Shown here in pieces: positions 16,844 to 27,659 of a stretch of DNA of 53,207 nucleotides; the first letter of the stretch is position 1; every line of letters starts with the position of its first letter. The notes below the pieces were generated by a model that saw nothing but the letters and a program-made list of their open reading frames with translations, had not been told where the DNA came from and did not search any database. The position numbers and the translations under genes are program-made. This DNA is from Beijerinckiaceae bacterium (GTDB lineage: Bacteria; Pseudomonadota; Alphaproteobacteria; Rhizobiales; Beijerinckiaceae). Location: contig CANJVX010000019.1 in the NCBI GenBank assembly GCA_947478405.1, positions 1 to 53,207 on the forward strand, in the 5' to 3' direction.

Positions 16844-19177
16844 TCAGGCTTTTTTCGCAGCCTTGGCCTTTTGAATGGTATTCCAGACACGGTCAGGCGT
16901 CATCGGCATATCGATATGGCGGATACCGAAATCTTTCAGTGCATCGCAAACGGCCGAAACAAAAGCACCCGGTGCACCGCATGCCCCTGCTTCACCCGCG
17001 CCCTTGACGCCCAGATCATTGGTCTTGCACGGCACTTCATTGAAAAGCGCATCGATCATCGACAGATGATGGGCGCGCGGCATGCCATAATCCATGAAAG
17101 AGCCGGTGACGAGCTGACCTTCATCATCATAGACAGTCATTTCGGTCATCGCCTGACCAATGCCCTGCGCAACACCGCCATAGACCTGACCATGGACGAT
17201 GAAAGGATTGAGCACTTTGCCGCAATCATCCACCGCGATGTAATTCAGCATTTCGATCTTGCCGAGATCGGGATCCACTTCCACTTCGATCACATGCGTG
17301 CCGTTTGGATAGTTGAACTCTTCCGGATCGCGCTTGAGGAAATAGCTTTCATCAAGTCCGGGCTCCACGCCGTCCGGCAGGTTCTTGGGCTCATAAGAAG
17401 CCTTCGCCACTTCGGCCAAAGTTACTGACGATGTGCCAGCGCGGAACACGCCCGCATCGAAAGACACTTTCTCCGGTTCTGCCTGCATGAGATTGGCGGC
17501 GATCTTCGTACCCTTCTCGACAATGCGCTTGGCCGAGCGTTGCAGACCCACACCACCCATCCAGGATGAACGCGAGCCGAACGTGCCCGCAGATTCCTTC
17601 GGCATGATTTTCGTATCGCCCTGCACCAAGGTCACATTCTCGAAAGGAATGCCCAAGAAAGAATTGAGCAGCTGCGCCCAGACCGTTTCATGGCCTTGGC
17701 CATGCGAATGGGTGCCGGCATAAACTGTCGCCTTGCCGTCCGGAGAAATGGCAATGCGCATTTCTTCCGTCGGGCGTCCACCGGACGGCTCTACGAAATT
17801 CGACAGCCCGATGCCGCGCAGCTTGCCGCGCTTGGCGCTTTCCGCGCGGCGCGCTTCGAAGCCCGTCCAATCGGCGGCCTTCATCGCCATATCCATATTG
17901 CCGATGAAATCACCGGAATCGATCAGCATGCCCATCTGCGTGCGATAGGGCATTTGATCTTGTTTGATGACATTGCGGCGGCGAATTTCATCACGCGCAA
18001 GGCCCGTGGCATCAGCCGCAGCATCCATCAGGCGTTCCATCAGGAAGTTGGCTTCCGGACGACCAGCACCACGATAGGTATCGGTCGGCACTGTGTTGGA
18101 GAGAACGGGCTTCACCGAGAAATAGAAGTTCTCGATGTCATAGACGCCGGGAATGATGCGGCCACCGCCATTGATGGGCAGGCGGGGGCCATTTTCTGCG
18201 AAGTAAGCGCCGCAATTCACAATGGTCCAGACTTTCAGTGCGACCACGCGACCATTGGCATCAAGGCCAAGCTCGGCGTGATTGATCTGGTCACGGCCAT
18301 GATAGTCGGACACGAAAGTTTCGGAACGGTCGCCACGCCATTTGACAGGACGGCCGATCTTGCGCGTCGCCCAAGAGACGACACCCAGTTCGGGGTAAAG
18401 TTTTCCGCGAATACCAAAGCCACCGCCCACATCGGCTGAAATGACACGCACCTTATCAGCCGGGAGATTCATCACAGTCTTGGCAAGGCCTTGCTGAATA
18501 CGACGGCCGCCTTGGGTTGGCGCATAAATGGTAAGTTCTCCATCTTCCCATTTGGCCACCGCGCAACGGGGCTCCATCGGGTTGGGCACGACGCGATTGT
18601 TGACGATGTCGATAATGACGCGCGTCTTGGCCTTGGCCATTTGCACTTCGATCTCGGCTTCAGGACGGTTTTCCCAATGCACGCCGACATTGCTGCCATG
18701 CTCTTCCCAGATCACCGGGCTGTCGGGTGAAGCGGCAAAAGCGGTGGAGCCAACGGGCGGCAGCGCGTCGTAATCGACCATCACGAGTTCGGCTGCAGAT
18801 TTGGCCTGCGCCTGCGTTTCAGCCAGCACAACTGCGACCATTTCGCCCACAAAGCGCACGCGATCGATCGTCATGAAGTCGCGCTTGGGGCGGAACATGT
18901 CTTTGCCCGCAAGATCCTTGAATTCGACATCGGTGATCAGCGTGCCGACACCATCTGCTTTCAAATCAGAACCGGTGAACACAGCCACAACGCCGGGCGC
19001 AGATTTTGCCGCAGACGTCTCAATCGACAGAATTTTGGCATGCGCCTGTGGCGAGCGAACAAAGGCCGCCCAGACCTGGCCATCAAAATTCACATCATCC
19101 GTATAGAGCCCCTTGCCGGTCAGAAGGCGGACGTCTTCTTTGCGCCGGACGGGCTGGCCGATACCGAACTGTCCCAT
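16844..19177 (-). CDS. Molybdopterin-binding large subunit, form II CoxL-like
   Basis: This 777-residue catalytic subunit binds the molybdenum cofactor. G-G-G-F-G at about 251-255, H-G-Q-G-H-E-T at about 492-498 and the catalytic-base motif G-A-G-E with Glu at about 729 are all present, so it should be active. The active-site loop reads Y-R-G-A-G-R at about 368-373. That is the form II signature; the genuine CO dehydrogenase (form I) loop is A-Y-x-C-S-F-R. CO oxidation is therefore doubtful, and a heterocycle or aldehyde substrate is as likely. No signal peptide is present, so it is cytoplasmic. Gene order is L-S-M. A divergent ThDP-dependent enzyme begins about 190 bp away. Confidence 0.92.
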   Translation of the reverse strand: MGQFGIGQPVRRKEDVRLLTGKGLYTDDVNFDGQVWAAFVRSPQAHAKILSIETSAAKSAPGVVAVFTGSDLKADGVGTLITDVEFKDLAGKDMFRPKRDFMTIDRVRFVGEMVAVVLAETQAQAKSAAELVMVDYDALPPVGSTAFAASPDSPVIWEEHGSNVGVHWENRPEAEIEVQMAKAKTRVIIDIVNNRVVPNPMEPRCAVAKWEDGELTIYAPTQGGRRIQQGLAKTVMNLPADKVRVISADVGGGFGIRGKLYPELGVVSWATRKIGRPVKWRGDRSETFVSDYHGRDQINHAELGLDANGRVVALKVWTIVNCGAYFAENGPRLPINGGGRIIPGVYDIENFYFSVKPVLSNTVPTDTYRGAGRPEANFLMERLMDAAADATGLARDEIRRRNVIKQDQMPYRTQMGMLIDSGDFIGNMDMAMKAADWTGFEARRAESAKRGKLRGIGLSNFVEPSGGRPTEEMRIAISPDGKATVYAGTHSHGQGHETVWAQLLNSFLGIPFENVTLVQGDTKIMPKESAGTFGSRSSWMGGVGLQRSAKRIVEKGTKIAANLMQAEPEKVSFDAGVFRAGTSSVTLAEVAKASYEPKNLPDGVEPGLDESYFLKRDPEEFNYPNGTHVIEVEVDPDLGKIEMLNYIAVDDCGKVLNPFIVHGQVYGGVAQGIGQAMTEMTVYDDEGQLVTGSFMDYGMPRAHHLSMIDALFNEVPCKTNDLGVKGAGEAGACGAPGAFVSAVCDALKDFGIRHIDMPMTPDRVWNTIQKAKAAKKA

Positions 19178-19283
19178 TTTTGGCTTGCCTCTTCTTCATG
19201 CCCGGTGGTCCCGGGTCTCCTCGCCCTTGTTCCTAAAGAGAGATCATAGCCCCCGCAAGCCCAGCCTCGCCTCGACACCTCAA

Positions 19284-19325
19284 GTTGACTTGGGGCCCCG
19301 CCCCGTCCCAAATCATTGGGTCAAC
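19284..19325. promoter_or_regulatory. Dyad in the divergent promoter region of coxL-like and ThDP-enzyme genes
   Basis: GTTGAC (19284-19289) and its complement GTCAAC (19320-19325) flank a GC-rich core that itself contains TTGGG...CCCAA. The element sits 45-85 bp before the ThDP-enzyme start within a gap of about 190 bp between divergent genes. It could be an operator serving both directions. A second small dyad, CCCGG-N5-CCGGG (19201-19215), lies in the leader of the coxL-like gene. No regulator gene is adjacent. Confidence 0.25.
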
Positions 19326-19369
19326 AGCCCCGCTAAGGGGCGCAAACAAGACTGATGAGGGAGAGACCG

Positions 19370-21130
19370 ATGCGCACCGACCGCCCAAATGGAAAAATCG
19401 ATGAAAAAGTGGGCTTTGGCAGCGACGTCGCCGCTCAGATGCTACGCCGTTTCGGCTTCAAATATGTGAGCCTCAACCCCGGCGCCAGCTATCGCGGCCT
19501 GCATGATTCCATCGTCAATCATCTTGGGAATATGAACCCCTCCATGGTACTCTGCCTGCATGAAGACCACGCAGTGGGCATTGCACATGGCTATGCCAAG
19601 GCCACCGGCGAGCCCATGGCCTGCGTGCTCCACTCCAATGTCGGCCTGCTGCATGGCATGATGGGCCTCTATAATGCCTGGTGCGACCGCGCCCCCATGT
19701 TCGTGCTGGGCGCCACCGGTCCGGTGGATGCCAGCCAGCGCCGCCCATGGATCGACTGGATCCACACCTCCGCCGATCAGGGCGGCATGATCCGTGACTT
19801 CGTGAAATGGGACAACCAGCCCGCTTCCGCTGATTCACTGGTAGAAGCTATGGCGCGCGCGAATATCATGACGCGCGCGGAACCCAAGGCGCCGGTCTAT
19901 ATCTGCCTTGATGCAGGCCTGCAGGAAGCAGCTCTCGAGAAGGCGCCGGACTTCCCAGACCTGTCGCGCTTGCGGCCGCCCGCCCCGCCGCGCGCAGCCA
20001 AGGCTGATATCGAAGCCACCACCAAACTGCTGAAAAACGCCAAAAAGCCGATCCTGCTGATCGGCAAGACGGATTGGACGGAAGAAGGCTGGAACAATCG
20101 CATTGCGCTCGCTGAGCGTCTGGGCGCTGTGGTCTTCACCGATCTGAAAAACCGCACGTCCTTTCCGACCGATCATCCCTGCCATGTGACAGCCCCGCTA
20201 GAACAGGTCGGCCGTTCTGCCGACTATGTGCGCGACATGCTGTCCGACGCCGATGTGATCCTCGCCTTTGATTGGGTGGATCTCGATTCTGCGCTGCGTA
20301 TCAAGAGCAAGAAGCTGAAGGCCAAGGCCATTCATGTTTCACTCGACCAGCATTTGCACAATGGCGCGCATGCCAATTATCTGGCTCTACCGGAGCTTGA
20401 TATTTTCATGGCCGCCTCGCCCGATGCCGTGATTGCCGATCTCGTGGGCGAACTTGGCCCTGGCAAAAACAAATGCTGGCATGAAGAAATCCGCATAATC
20501 CCGCAGCGTGATGAAAGTCGCATCAATGTTGACCAGCTCGCGCTGGCTCTGCGCGAGGCCTTCCCCAATCAGGATGAAGTGACGTTGACAGGCGTATGCA
20601 GAAAGTTCCCGATGGACGTCTGGCCTGCCCATTCACCGTTGACTTATATGGGCAAGGATGGTGGTGGCGGCATTGGCGGCATGCCTTCCATCTCCATCGG
20701 CATTGCGCTCGCGCTGCATGACAAAGGCCGCAAGACCGTCGGCGTTTTGGGCGATGGCGACTTTCTCATGGGTGGCCATGCCATCTGGACGGCTGCGCGG
20801 CATCAAATTCCACTGATGCTCGTCATCAATAACAACCGCTCCTATTTCAATGATGAATTGCATCAGGAGACGGTCGCCAAAAAGCGCGATCGTCCGCTAG
20901 AAAACCGCTGGATTGGCCAGCGCATTTCCGACCCCGATGTGGATCTGGCCAAATTTGCCGAAGCGCAGGGCGTTGTCGGCATTGGCCCGATCACCAACCC
21001 TGCCGATCTCGGGCCTGCAATGAAACGCGGCGCCGAAATTTTGGCCAAGGGCGGCGTCGTGTTGATCGATGTGCATGTGACGCCGGGCGAAGAACGCGGT
21101 GCGGCCACAACCGGCCATCGCGCGACCTGA
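19370..21130 (+). CDS. ThDP-dependent enzyme of the acetolactate synthase / benzoylformate decarboxylase superfamily
   Basis: The 586-residue protein has the three-domain ThDP fold. The cofactor-activating glutamate is in L-H-E-D-H-A-V-G (Glu at about 65), and the ThDP/Mg motif runs from G-D-G at about 461 to I-N-N-N near 486-489, so the site is intact. The start ATG at 19370 follows GGGAGAG; an ATG at 19355 lacks a ribosome site. It is not a canonical IlvB, and no small regulatory subunit gene follows. Decarboxylation or carboligation of a 2-keto acid is the expected chemistry, but the substrate is unknown. It is divergent from the coxLSM-like operon, with which it may share regulation. Confidence 0.85.
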   Translation: MRTDRPNGKIDEKVGFGSDVAAQMLRRFGFKYVSLNPGASYRGLHDSIVNHLGNMNPSMVLCLHEDHAVGIAHGYAKATGEPMACVLHSNVGLLHGMMGLYNAWCDRAPMFVLGATGPVDASQRRPWIDWIHTSADQGGMIRDFVKWDNQPASADSLVEAMARANIMTRAEPKAPVYICLDAGLQEAALEKAPDFPDLSRLRPPAPPRAAKADIEATTKLLKNAKKPILLIGKTDWTEEGWNNRIALAERLGAVVFTDLKNRTSFPTDHPCHVTAPLEQVGRSADYVRDMLSDADVILAFDWVDLDSALRIKSKKLKAKAIHVSLDQHLHNGAHANYLALPELDIFMAASPDAVIADLVGELGPGKNKCWHEEIRIIPQRDESRINVDQLALALREAFPNQDEVTLTGVCRKFPMDVWPAHSPLTYMGKDGGGGIGGMPSISIGIALALHDKGRKTVGVLGDGDFLMGGHAIWTAARHQIPLMLVINNNRSYFNDELHQETVAKKRDRPLENRWIGQRISDPDVDLAKFAEAQGVVGIGPITNPADLGPAMKRGAEILAKGGVVLIDVHVTPGEERGAATTGHRAT

Positions 21131-21154
21131 AAAGGCTGCGTGAGGGCACACAAG

Positions 21155-21183
21155 AGGAAGCCCGGACCAAGGCCGGGCTTCCT
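21155..21183 (+). terminator. Strong hairpin downstream of the ThDP-enzyme gene
   Basis: An 11-bp perfect stem (AGGAAGCCCGG / CCGGGCTTCCT) encloses a 7-base loop, starting 24 bp after the stop codon. An overlapping alternative dyad pairs CCCGGACCAAGG with CCTTGGTCCGGG to 21196. There is no T-run, so it may act with Rho, stabilise the 3' end, or be a small palindromic repeat. Confidence 0.4.
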
Positions 21184-21196
21184 GCCTTGGTCCGGG

Positions 21197-21512
21197 GCTG
21201 GGGGCGAAAATGGGCCAAGGCACAAGAGCAACGTTTGCTTATTCTGAAGGTTCCTGATTGCGCTCGGGGTTGAGCCTTACTGGGAAACGAGAGGGCTTGG
21301 TTGCGCTGGTCATTCAGGAGAAGCTAAAATAGTCAAATTCGCTCCTTGATCTCGAAATCTCGTTCAAAAATTCCTCGGAAAACCCCAAAATCGCGCCAAA
21401 GCTCGCGGGCGAGGCTAAGGGGTGCCTTGATCCACCGGCAACGAAGGTGCATGTCAGGTGACGAAGGGCGCGCGCCTGAATAGCCGGTTCGCCCGCTACC
21501 TTTTCCGGGACC
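21197..21512. other. Intergenic stretch before glcB, no gene seen
   Basis: About 315 bp between the hairpin and malate synthase contain no supportable coding region; the open frames there are short shadows. The stretch is visibly more AT-rich from 21320 to 21400 and probably carries the glcB promoter and an untranslated leader. I see no riboswitch-like conserved structure. Confidence 0.5.
21301..21330 (+). promoter_or_regulatory. Candidate promoter for the glcB-bio gene set
   Basis: TTGCGC (21301-21306) and TAAAAT (21325-21330) are separated by 18 bp and resemble a housekeeping -35/-10 pair (four and five matches of six). Transcription would begin near 21337, leaving a leader of about 175 nt. 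This is a pattern match only. Confidence 0.3.
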
Positions 21513-23654
21513 ATGTCAATGTCACGCATCCAGATCTCAGGCCTCGCCGTCGACAAGACCCTGTATGATTTCCTCGTCACCGAAGCCCTGCCTGGCACGG
21601 GCGTGACGGCGGAGGCTTTCTTTGAGGGGCTTTCAGGTCTGGTGCGCGATCTCGCGCCCAAGAACAAAGCGCTGCTGACTATCCGCGATGATCTACAATC
21701 CAAAATCGATAATTGGCATATTGCCCGAAAGGGACAAACGCATGATACGAGCGCTTACAAAGCCATGCTGCAAGAGATCGGCTATCTGCGCTCAGCGCCC
21801 GCCACTTTCGCCATCAAGACGCAGAATGTGGATGCTGAAATCGCCACGATGGCTGGCCCGCAGCTCGTCGTACCCATGTCCAACGCCCGCTACGCGCTGA
21901 ACGCCGCCAATGCGCGCTGGGGTTCGCTCTATGATGCGCTCTATGGCACGGATGCTGTAGTCGCAGAGCCCCCCGTCAAGGGCTATGATAAAGCCCGCGG
22001 CGACAAGGTGATCGCCACCGCCAAAGCCGCGCTCGACAAAATCGCTCCGCTGGCCGCGGGCTCACATGCTGATGTCACGGGCTATGCGATCAAGGACGGT
22101 GCGCTGGTTCCCGCTTTGAAGGATCCCGCGCAGCTCGCTGGCTGGCAGGGCTCGCTTGATGCCCCCACGCGCGTGCTTCTGGTCAATCACGGCATTCATG
22201 CCGAAGTGCATATCAATCGCGCGCATATCATCGGCAAGGATGACAAGGCGGGCGTCAGTGATGTTGTACTGGAATCTGCCCTGTCGACCATTATGGACAT
22301 GGAAGATTCCGTTGCCGCCGTCGATGCGCAGGACAAAGTTGAGGTCTATCGCAACTGGCTTGGCCTGATGAAGGGCACACTCACCGCCTCTTTCGACAAG
22401 GGTGGCAAGGTACTGGAGCGCAAGCTCAATGCTGATCGCGTCTATGATAACGCCAAGGGCCACGTGACGCTGCACGGCCGCTCGCTGATGCTGGTGCGCA
22501 ATGTCGGCCATCACATGTATACGGATGCCGTGCTTGAGGGCGCTGGACACGAAATTCCCGAAGGCATCCTTGATGCGGCAGTGTCTTTCATGATTGCTAT
22601 GCATGATCTCAACGGCATGAGCGCGGTCAAAAATTCGCGCAGCCGTTCGGTCTATATTGTGAAGCCCAAAATGCACGGGCCCGATGAAGTAGCCTTTGCC
22701 AATGAACTCTTCGGCCGCGTCGAAGATATGCTGGGCCTCACGCGCAACACGGTGAAAATGGGCATTATGGATGAGGAACGTCGCACGACGATCAACCTCG
22801 CCGCCTGTATCCATGCCGCCGCCGAGCGCGTGGTCTTCATCAACACGGGCTTCCTTGACCGCACGGGCGATGAAATCCACACGTCCATCGAAGCGGGCCC
22901 AGTTGTGCGCAAAAATGACATGCGCGCCACCGCCTGGATCAAGGCTTACGAAGACAACAATGTCGATGTGGGTCTGGCCTGCGGCCTGCCCGGCCACGCC
23001 CAAATCGGCAAAGGCATGTGGGCAGCACCCGATCGCATGGCCGACATGCTGACCCAAAAGATTGGCCATCCAAAGTCAGGTGCAACCACCGCTTGGGTGC
23101 CGTCCCCCACCGCTGCCACGCTGCATGCGCTGCATTACCACGAGGTCGATGTGTTTGCGACGCAGGGTGCGCTGAAGTCGCGCAAGACAGCCTCGCTGGA
23201 TGACATTCTCACCATCCCGCTGGCCCATTCCAATTTCGCGCCCGAAGACGTGAAGCAGGAACTCGATAATAATGCGCAAGGCATTTTGGGCTATGTTGTG
23301 CGCTGGATTGATCAGGGTGTGGGCTGCTCGAAAGTGCCCGACATTCATGACATCGGCCTGATGGAAGACCGCGCCACTTTGCGCATTTCCTCGCAGCATA
23401 TGGCCAATTGGCTTTTGCATGGCGTGGTCACCGAAGCACAGGTGATGGAATCCATGAAGCGTATGGCAGCCATTGTCGACCGCCAGAATGCAGACGACCC
23501 GCTCTACAAGCCGATGGCCCCGAAATTCGACGGCGTGGCTTTTGCCGCCGCCTGCGATCTCGTCTTCAAGGGCCGTGCCCAACCCAATGGCTATACGGAA
23601 TTTGTGCTCCATGCGCGTCGACGTGAGGCCAAGGCAGCAAAGGCTGGTGCGTAA
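21513..23654 (+). CDS. glcB: Malate synthase G
   Basis: Malate synthase G condenses glyoxylate with acetyl-CoA to malate, closing the glyoxylate shunt or consuming glyoxylate from glycolate. The 713-residue length matches the G isoform (about 720) rather than isoform A (about 530). Family segments are clear, including [13 protein letters not shown] near residue 260, the catalytic-region [15 protein letters not shown] near 325, and G-K-G-M-W-A-A-P-D near 500. The start is the ATG at 21513, with another two codons later. The stop is one base before bioB, so malate synthase and biotin genes are likely on one transcript. Confidence 0.96.
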   Translation: MSMSRIQISGLAVDKTLYDFLVTEALPGTGVTAEAFFEGLSGLVRDLAPKNKALLTIRDDLQSKIDNWHIARKGQTHDTSAYKAMLQEIGYLRSAPATFAIKTQNVDAEIATMAGPQLVVPMSNARYALNAANARWGSLYDALYGTDAVVAEPPVKGYDKARGDKVIATAKAALDKIAPLAAGSHADVTGYAIKDGALVPALKDPAQLAGWQGSLDAPTRVLLVNHGIHAEVHINRAHIIGKDDKAGVSDVVLESALSTIMDMEDSVAAVDAQDKVEVYRNWLGLMKGTLTASFDKGGKVLERKLNADRVYDNAKGHVTLHGRSLMLVRNVGHHMYTDAVLEGAGHEIPEGILDAAVSFMIAMHDLNGMSAVKNSRSRSVYIVKPKMHGPDEVAFANELFGRVEDMLGLTRNTVKMGIMDEERRTTINLAACIHAAAERVVFINTGFLDRTGDEIHTSIEAGPVVRKNDMRATAWIKAYEDNNVDVGLACGLPGHAQIGKGMWAAPDRMADMLTQKIGHPKSGATTAWVPSPTAATLHALHYHEVDVFATQGALKSRKTASLDDILTIPLAHSNFAPEDVKQELDNNAQGILGYVVRWIDQGVGCSKVPDIHDIGLMEDRATLRISSQHMANWLLHGVVTEAQVMESMKRMAAIVDRQNADDPLYKPMAPKFDGVAFAAACDLVFKGRAQPNGYTEFVLHARRREAKAAKAGA

Positions 23655-23655
23655 C

Positions 23656-24660
23656 ATGAATATGCATGCGCCCATCGACACCAAACCGCAGATCCGCCAC
23701 GACTGGACGCGCGAGGAAGCTCAAGGTCTCTATGATCTGCCTTTCAACGACCTCTTGTTTCGTGCGCATCTGACCCATCGCGCCATGTTCGACCCCAACA
23801 TGATCCAGCGTAGCCAGCTCTTGTCGATCAAGACAGGCGGCTGCCCCGAGGATTGCGGCTATTGCAGCCAGTCGGCCCATCACCAGACCGGCCTGAAGGC
23901 TTCGAAACTGCTCGAAGTCGAGCGCGTGCTAGAAGAAGCCAAAAAAGCACGGGCCTCCGGTTCCACGCGTTATTGCATGGGTGCCGCCTGGCGCAGCCCG
24001 AAAGAGCGCGATATGGAAAGCATTGTCGCCATGGTCAAGGGCGTGAAGGCGCTCGGCATGGAAACCTGCATGACGCTCGGCATGCTCTCGGCGCAAGACA
24101 CAATCCGCTTGAAAGACGCCGGTCTCGATTATTACAACCACAATATCGACACGTCAGAGCGCCATTATGAAAAGGTGATCACGACGCGTACTTTTGCCGA
24201 TCGCCTTGAAACGCTTGCCCATGTGCGCGAAGCGGGCATCAAAGTCTGCTGCGGCGGCATTGTTGGCATGGGCGAAGAAAAGATGGACCGCGTCGATATG
24301 CTGTTGACGCTCGCCAATCTGCCGGAACATCCTGAAAGCGTGCCGGTCAACTTGCTGATACCCGTCGAGGGCACGCCGCTCGAACTGGAAGGCAAGATCG
24401 ATCCGATTGAATTCATCCGAACCATTGCGCTGGCGCGTATCATGATGCCAGCCTCCGACGTTCGCTTGTCAGCAGGCCGCACGGAAATGAGCGCCGAAAT
24501 GCAGGCGCTCTGTTTCTTTGCCGGCGCCAATTCGATCTTTGCGGGTGAATGTCTCCTGACGAAAGATAATCCGGGTGAGGATGAGGACGCCGCCCTCTTC
24601 CGCCGTCTGGGCCTGAAGAATGCACAGCTCAACCAAGACCGTCATGCTGTCGAGGTATGA
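23656..24660 (+). CDS. bioB: Biotin synthase
   Basis: BioB is the radical SAM enzyme that inserts sulfur into dethiobiotin to give biotin. From the ATG at 23656 it has 334 residues. The radical-SAM cysteines C-x3-C-x2-C lie at about 63, 67 and 70 ([10 protein letters not shown]). The S-A-G-R-T-E-M motif, with its arginine near the sacrificial 2Fe-2S cluster, is present in the C-terminal part. A longer open frame that runs back into glcB is not used. The start is only one base after the glcB stop, so there is no room for a dedicated promoter or BioR operator directly in front of it. Confidence 0.96.
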   Translation: MNMHAPIDTKPQIRHDWTREEAQGLYDLPFNDLLFRAHLTHRAMFDPNMIQRSQLLSIKTGGCPEDCGYCSQSAHHQTGLKASKLLEVERVLEEAKKARASGSTRYCMGAAWRSPKERDMESIVAMVKGVKALGMETCMTLGMLSAQDTIRLKDAGLDYYNHNIDTSERHYEKVITTRTFADRLETLAHVREAGIKVCCGGIVGMGEEKMDRVDMLLTLANLPEHPESVPVNLLIPVEGTPLELEGKIDPIEFIRTIALARIMMPASDVRLSAGRTEMSAEMQALCFFAGANSIFAGECLLTKDNPGEDEDAALFRRLGLKNAQLNQDRHAVEV

Positions 24661-25774
24661 ACAAGCGCTTGAAGCCCTGAACCGTCGCGCGCGCCTGCGC
24701 AGCCTCGAAGGCCGCGCCGGTATTGATTTCACCTCGAATGATTATTTGGGCTTTGCCGAATCCGGCGCGCTGAAAATCGCGCTGCAAGAGGCATTGGCGC
24801 GGGGCGTGCCCGTGGGTGCTGGCGGTTCGCGTCTGTTGCGCGGCAACCATCCCGAACATGAGACGCTGGAATCAGAGGCTTCTGCATTCTTCGGCGCGCA
24901 AAGTGCGCTTTACTTTGGAGCGGGCTTTGCCGCCAATGCAGCCCTGATCTCGACCCTGCCACAGCGGGGCGATCTCGTTGTATATGATGAATTGGTTCAT
25001 GCCAGCACACATGAGGGGCTGGGCCTGACGAAAGCGCAGACGGATTCTTTCGCGCATAATGAAATCATGCAGCTTGAAGACAAGTTGCGCACCTTTCGCG
25101 CCAGCAACACGCAGGCGCGTTGCTTCATTGCTATTGAAAGCCTCTATTCGATGGATGGAGATCTCGCCCCGCTTTCAGACATTGCAGCACTTGCCACGCG
25201 CTATGAGGCCATTTTGCTGGTGGACGAAGCCCATGCGACTGGTGTGCAAGGCCCACAAGGGCGTGGGCTTGCCGCCGAGCTTGAAGGCGCGCCCAATCTT
25301 ATTTCACTGCACACTTGCGGCAAGGCACTCGGAGTCTCGGGTGCCCTGATCCTGATGCCGGAACTTTTGCGGCGCTTCATGATCAATCGTTGCCGGTCAT
25401 TCATCTATGCAACAGCTCCCTCGCCGCTGATGGCGGCAGGCGTGCGTGCGGCTTTGAAGCTTTGCGCCGCGGCGGATGATCGGCGCGCAGCTTTGCAAGC
25501 GCGCATCAAACAGTTTGATAGCCTTTTACAAAAGCTCGACCTGTCCGTGACCGGCACGCAGATTCAACCCATCATACTGGGAGCAGACCGCCGCGCGCTG
25601 GATATGGCGCAGGCGCTGGTGCAGGAGGGTTTTGACATTCGTGCCATACGCCCGCCCACCGTGGCCGAAGGGACGGCGCGGCTGCGTATCACATTGAGCG
25701 CCAGCCTTGCGCCAGCTCACGTTGATGCTTTGGGTGCAGCACTCGCCCATCATCTGGAGGAGCGCATGGCATGA
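24644..25774 (+). CDS. bioF: 8-amino-7-oxononanoate synthase
   Basis: BioF is a PLP enzyme that condenses pimeloyl-ACP (or CoA) with L-alanine to 8-amino-7-oxononanoate. The alpha-oxoamine synthase fold is evident: F-T-S-N-D-Y-L-G-F near the N-terminus, [10 protein letters not shown], the [11 protein letters not shown]-ring motif, and the Schiff-base lysine in T-C-G-K-A-L-G. From the ATG at 24644 it has 376 residues. An ATG at 24620 would add eight residues and is possible; neither has a strong ribosome site. It overlaps the end of bioB, which indicates coupled translation. Confidence 0.94.
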   Translation: MLSRYEQALEALNRRARLRSLEGRAGIDFTSNDYLGFAESGALKIALQEALARGVPVGAGGSRLLRGNHPEHETLESEASAFFGAQSALYFGAGFAANAALISTLPQRGDLVVYDELVHASTHEGLGLTKAQTDSFAHNEIMQLEDKLRTFRASNTQARCFIAIESLYSMDGDLAPLSDIAALATRYEAILLVDEAHATGVQGPQGRGLAAELEGAPNLISLHTCGKALGVSGALILMPELLRRFMINRCRSFIYATAPSPLMAAGVRAALKLCAAADDRRAALQARIKQFDSLLQKLDLSVTGTQIQPIILGADRRALDMAQALVQEGFDIRAIRPPTVAEGTARLRITLSASLAPAHVDALGAALAHHLEERMA

Positions 25775-26403
25775 CCGGCTTCATTGTTACCGGCACAGAT
25801 ACGGGCATTGGCAAAACGGTTTTTGCGGCCGCACTCGCCGGCGCGTTGCAGGCCTATTATTGGAAACCTATCCAAGCGGGGCTGGATGACGAGACTGACA
25901 GCGAGACAGTCTCGCGTCTGTCGGGCCTGCCGCGGCACAAGATTCTACCGGAAGTCTATAAGCTCACACATCCGCTATCGCCCCATCGCTCCGCAGAACT
26001 CGATGATGTGGAAATCCGGCGCGAGCGCCTGCTGCAGCCACCCGCAGTCGACCAATTGGTGATTGAAGGCGCTGGTGGATTGATGGTGCCGCTAACGCGC
26101 GATTGGCTTGCCATTGATCTCTTCGCCGATTGGCATTTAGCAGTTGTGCTGTGTGCACGCACCGCGCTTGGCACAATCAACCATTCGCTTCTCTCCATAG
26201 AAGCTCTGCGCCTGCGCGACATTCCCATTCTCGGCATGGCCTTTATCGGAGAAGCCAACGAAGACAGTGAGCGCACCATTTGCACTATGGGCGGCGTGCG
26301 CCGGCTTGGACGGCTGCCACATCTTCCCTCGCTCGATGCGGAAAAACTGACAGACGCATTCCGTGAGAACTTCAATCTGGCGGATTTCGGAGTGGAGATG
26401 TGA
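25771..26403 (+). CDS. bioD: Dethiobiotin synthetase
   Basis: BioD carboxylates 7,8-diaminopelargonic acid to dethiobiotin using CO2 and ATP. The 210-residue protein opens with the P-loop G-T-D-T-G-I-G-K-T (about 8-16) and has K-P-I-Q-A-G (about 37-42) and E-G-A-G-G-L-M-V-P (about 104-112), all standard for the family. It overlaps bioF by the four bases ATGA. The order bioB-F-D-A-Z is the one found in several Hyphomicrobiales. Confidence 0.95.
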   Translation: MTGFIVTGTDTGIGKTVFAAALAGALQAYYWKPIQAGLDDETDSETVSRLSGLPRHKILPEVYKLTHPLSPHRSAELDDVEIRRERLLQPPAVDQLVIEGAGGLMVPLTRDWLAIDLFADWHLAVVLCARTALGTINHSLLSIEALRLRDIPILGMAFIGEANEDSERTICTMGGVRRLGRLPHLPSLDAEKLTDAFRENFNLADFGVEM

Positions 26404-27659
26404 CGAGCGGTCCTGTCTGGCATCCCTTCACACAACATGCGCTGCAACCTGACGCGATCTCCATCGCGCGGGCGGCGGGCGCATGGCTGGAGGCGACAGA
26501 TGGACGACGCATTCTCGATGCCATCTCATCCTGGTGGGTTGTCACGCATGGCCATCGCCATCCGCGCATCATAGATGCGATCAAGAAACAGGCCGACGCG
26601 CTCGATCAGGTGATCTTTGCTGGCTTCACCCATGACCCGGCAGAAGAGCTGGCCGCGCGACTAACACAACGCATTGGCCTGCCCCATGCCTTCTTCTCCG
26701 ACAGTGGCTCCACGGCCGTCGAAGTCGCCTTGAAAATGGCGCTCGGTTTCTGGCGCAATCAAGGGATCAATCGCACGCGCATCATCGCGCTGGAACATGC
26801 CTATCATGGCGACACGATTGGCACGATGTCGGCAGGCGCGCGCGGCATATTCAATGCGCCCTACGATCCGCTGCTATTCGATGTTATCCGCTTGCCCTTT
26901 CCCAATCGCGGCGACGAAGACAAAACGCTCACGGCACTCAAGGCAGCCACAGCCGATGGACGGGCTGCAGCATTGATCGTCGAGCCGCTCATCCTGGGCG
27001 CTGGCGGCATGCTCACCTATGCGCCAGAAACCTTGCGCGCGATGGCTGCGATCTGTCAGCAGTCGCAGACGCTCTTCATCGCCGATGAAGTGATGACGGG
27101 CTTTGGTCGCACGGGGACATTGCTGGCCTGCCATCAGGCGGGCATCACGCCCGATATTCTCTGTCTGGCGAAAGGCATTACAGGCGGATCATTACCTCTG
27201 GCTGTCACGCTCGCCAGCACATCCATTTTTGAAGCGCATTATTCGGAAGATCGCCGAAAAACTTTCTTCCATTCCTCATCCTACACCGCCAATCCCATCG
27301 CCTGCGCGGCAGCTGTCGCCAATTTAAATGTCTGGGATCAGGAACCCGTTCAGGAACGCATCACACAAATCGCACAATGGCAGCGCGAGATGAGCGAGGG
27401 GCTTCAGACGAATCCCCGCTTTTCCGATATGCGCCTGTGCGGAACCATCGCAGCCTTTGATCTGCGCGTCGCAGATGAAGGATATCTCGCCAGCATCGGA
27501 CCAAAGCTTTATGATTACTTCCTGTCGCGCGGCCTGTTGCTGCGCCCACTTGGGAATACGATTTACATCATGCCGCCCTATTGCATCACGCGCGATGAGC
27601 TATCGAGGATCTATGATGCAATACGCGATGCCGCCGATCATTTTGGCGCGCGCATATGA
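26400..27659 (+). CDS. bioA: Adenosylmethionine--8-amino-7-oxononanoate aminotransferase
   Basis: BioA transfers an amino group, normally from S-adenosylmethionine, to 8-amino-7-oxononanoate to give 7,8-diaminopelargonate. The 419-residue class III aminotransferase has the N-terminal W-H-P-F-T-Q-H signature of BioA, S-S-W-W-V near 43-47, [11 protein letters not shown] with the PLP-binding Asp at about 229, and the Schiff-base Lys at about 258 (L-A-K-G-I-T-G-G). The start is a GTG at 26400 overlapping the bioD stop (GTGA), with GGAG-type bases just upstream. It overlaps bioZ by ATGA. Confidence 0.95.
   Translation: MTSGPVWHPFTQHALQPDAISIARAAGAWLEATDGRRILDAISSWWVVTHGHRHPRIIDAIKKQADALDQVIFAGFTHDPAEELAARLTQRIGLPHAFFSDSGSTAVEVALKMALGFWRNQGINRTRIIALEHAYHGDTIGTMSAGARGIFNAPYDPLLFDVIRLPFPNRGDEDKTLTALKAATADGRAAALIVEPLILGAGGMLTYAPETLRAMAAICQQSQTLFIADEVMTGFGRTGTLLACHQAGITPDILCLAKGITGGSLPLAVTLASTSIFEAHYSEDRRKTFFHSSSYTANPIACAAAVANLNVWDQEPVQERITQIAQWQREMSEGLQTNPRFSDMRLCGTIAAFDLRVADEGYLASIGPKLYDYFLSRGLLLRPLGNTIYIMPPYCITRDELSRIYDAIRDAADHFGARI

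Noticed and set aside
16844-19177. Calling this operon a genuine aerobic CO dehydrogenase
   Set aside because: The active-site loop is Y-R-G-A-G-R (form II), lacking the Cys of the form I A-Y-x-C-S-F-R loop, and no coxDEF maturation genes are present.
22062-23069. Long reverse-strand open frame opposite glcB
   Set aside because: It is a shadow of malate synthase caused by codon bias in GC-rich DNA; it has a histidine-rich composition and no recognisable domain.
23473-23655. N-terminal extension of bioB inside glcB
   Set aside because: The residues are rich in R, S and P with no biotin synthase similarity and overlap the end of malate synthase; the ATG at 23656 gives the normal family length.
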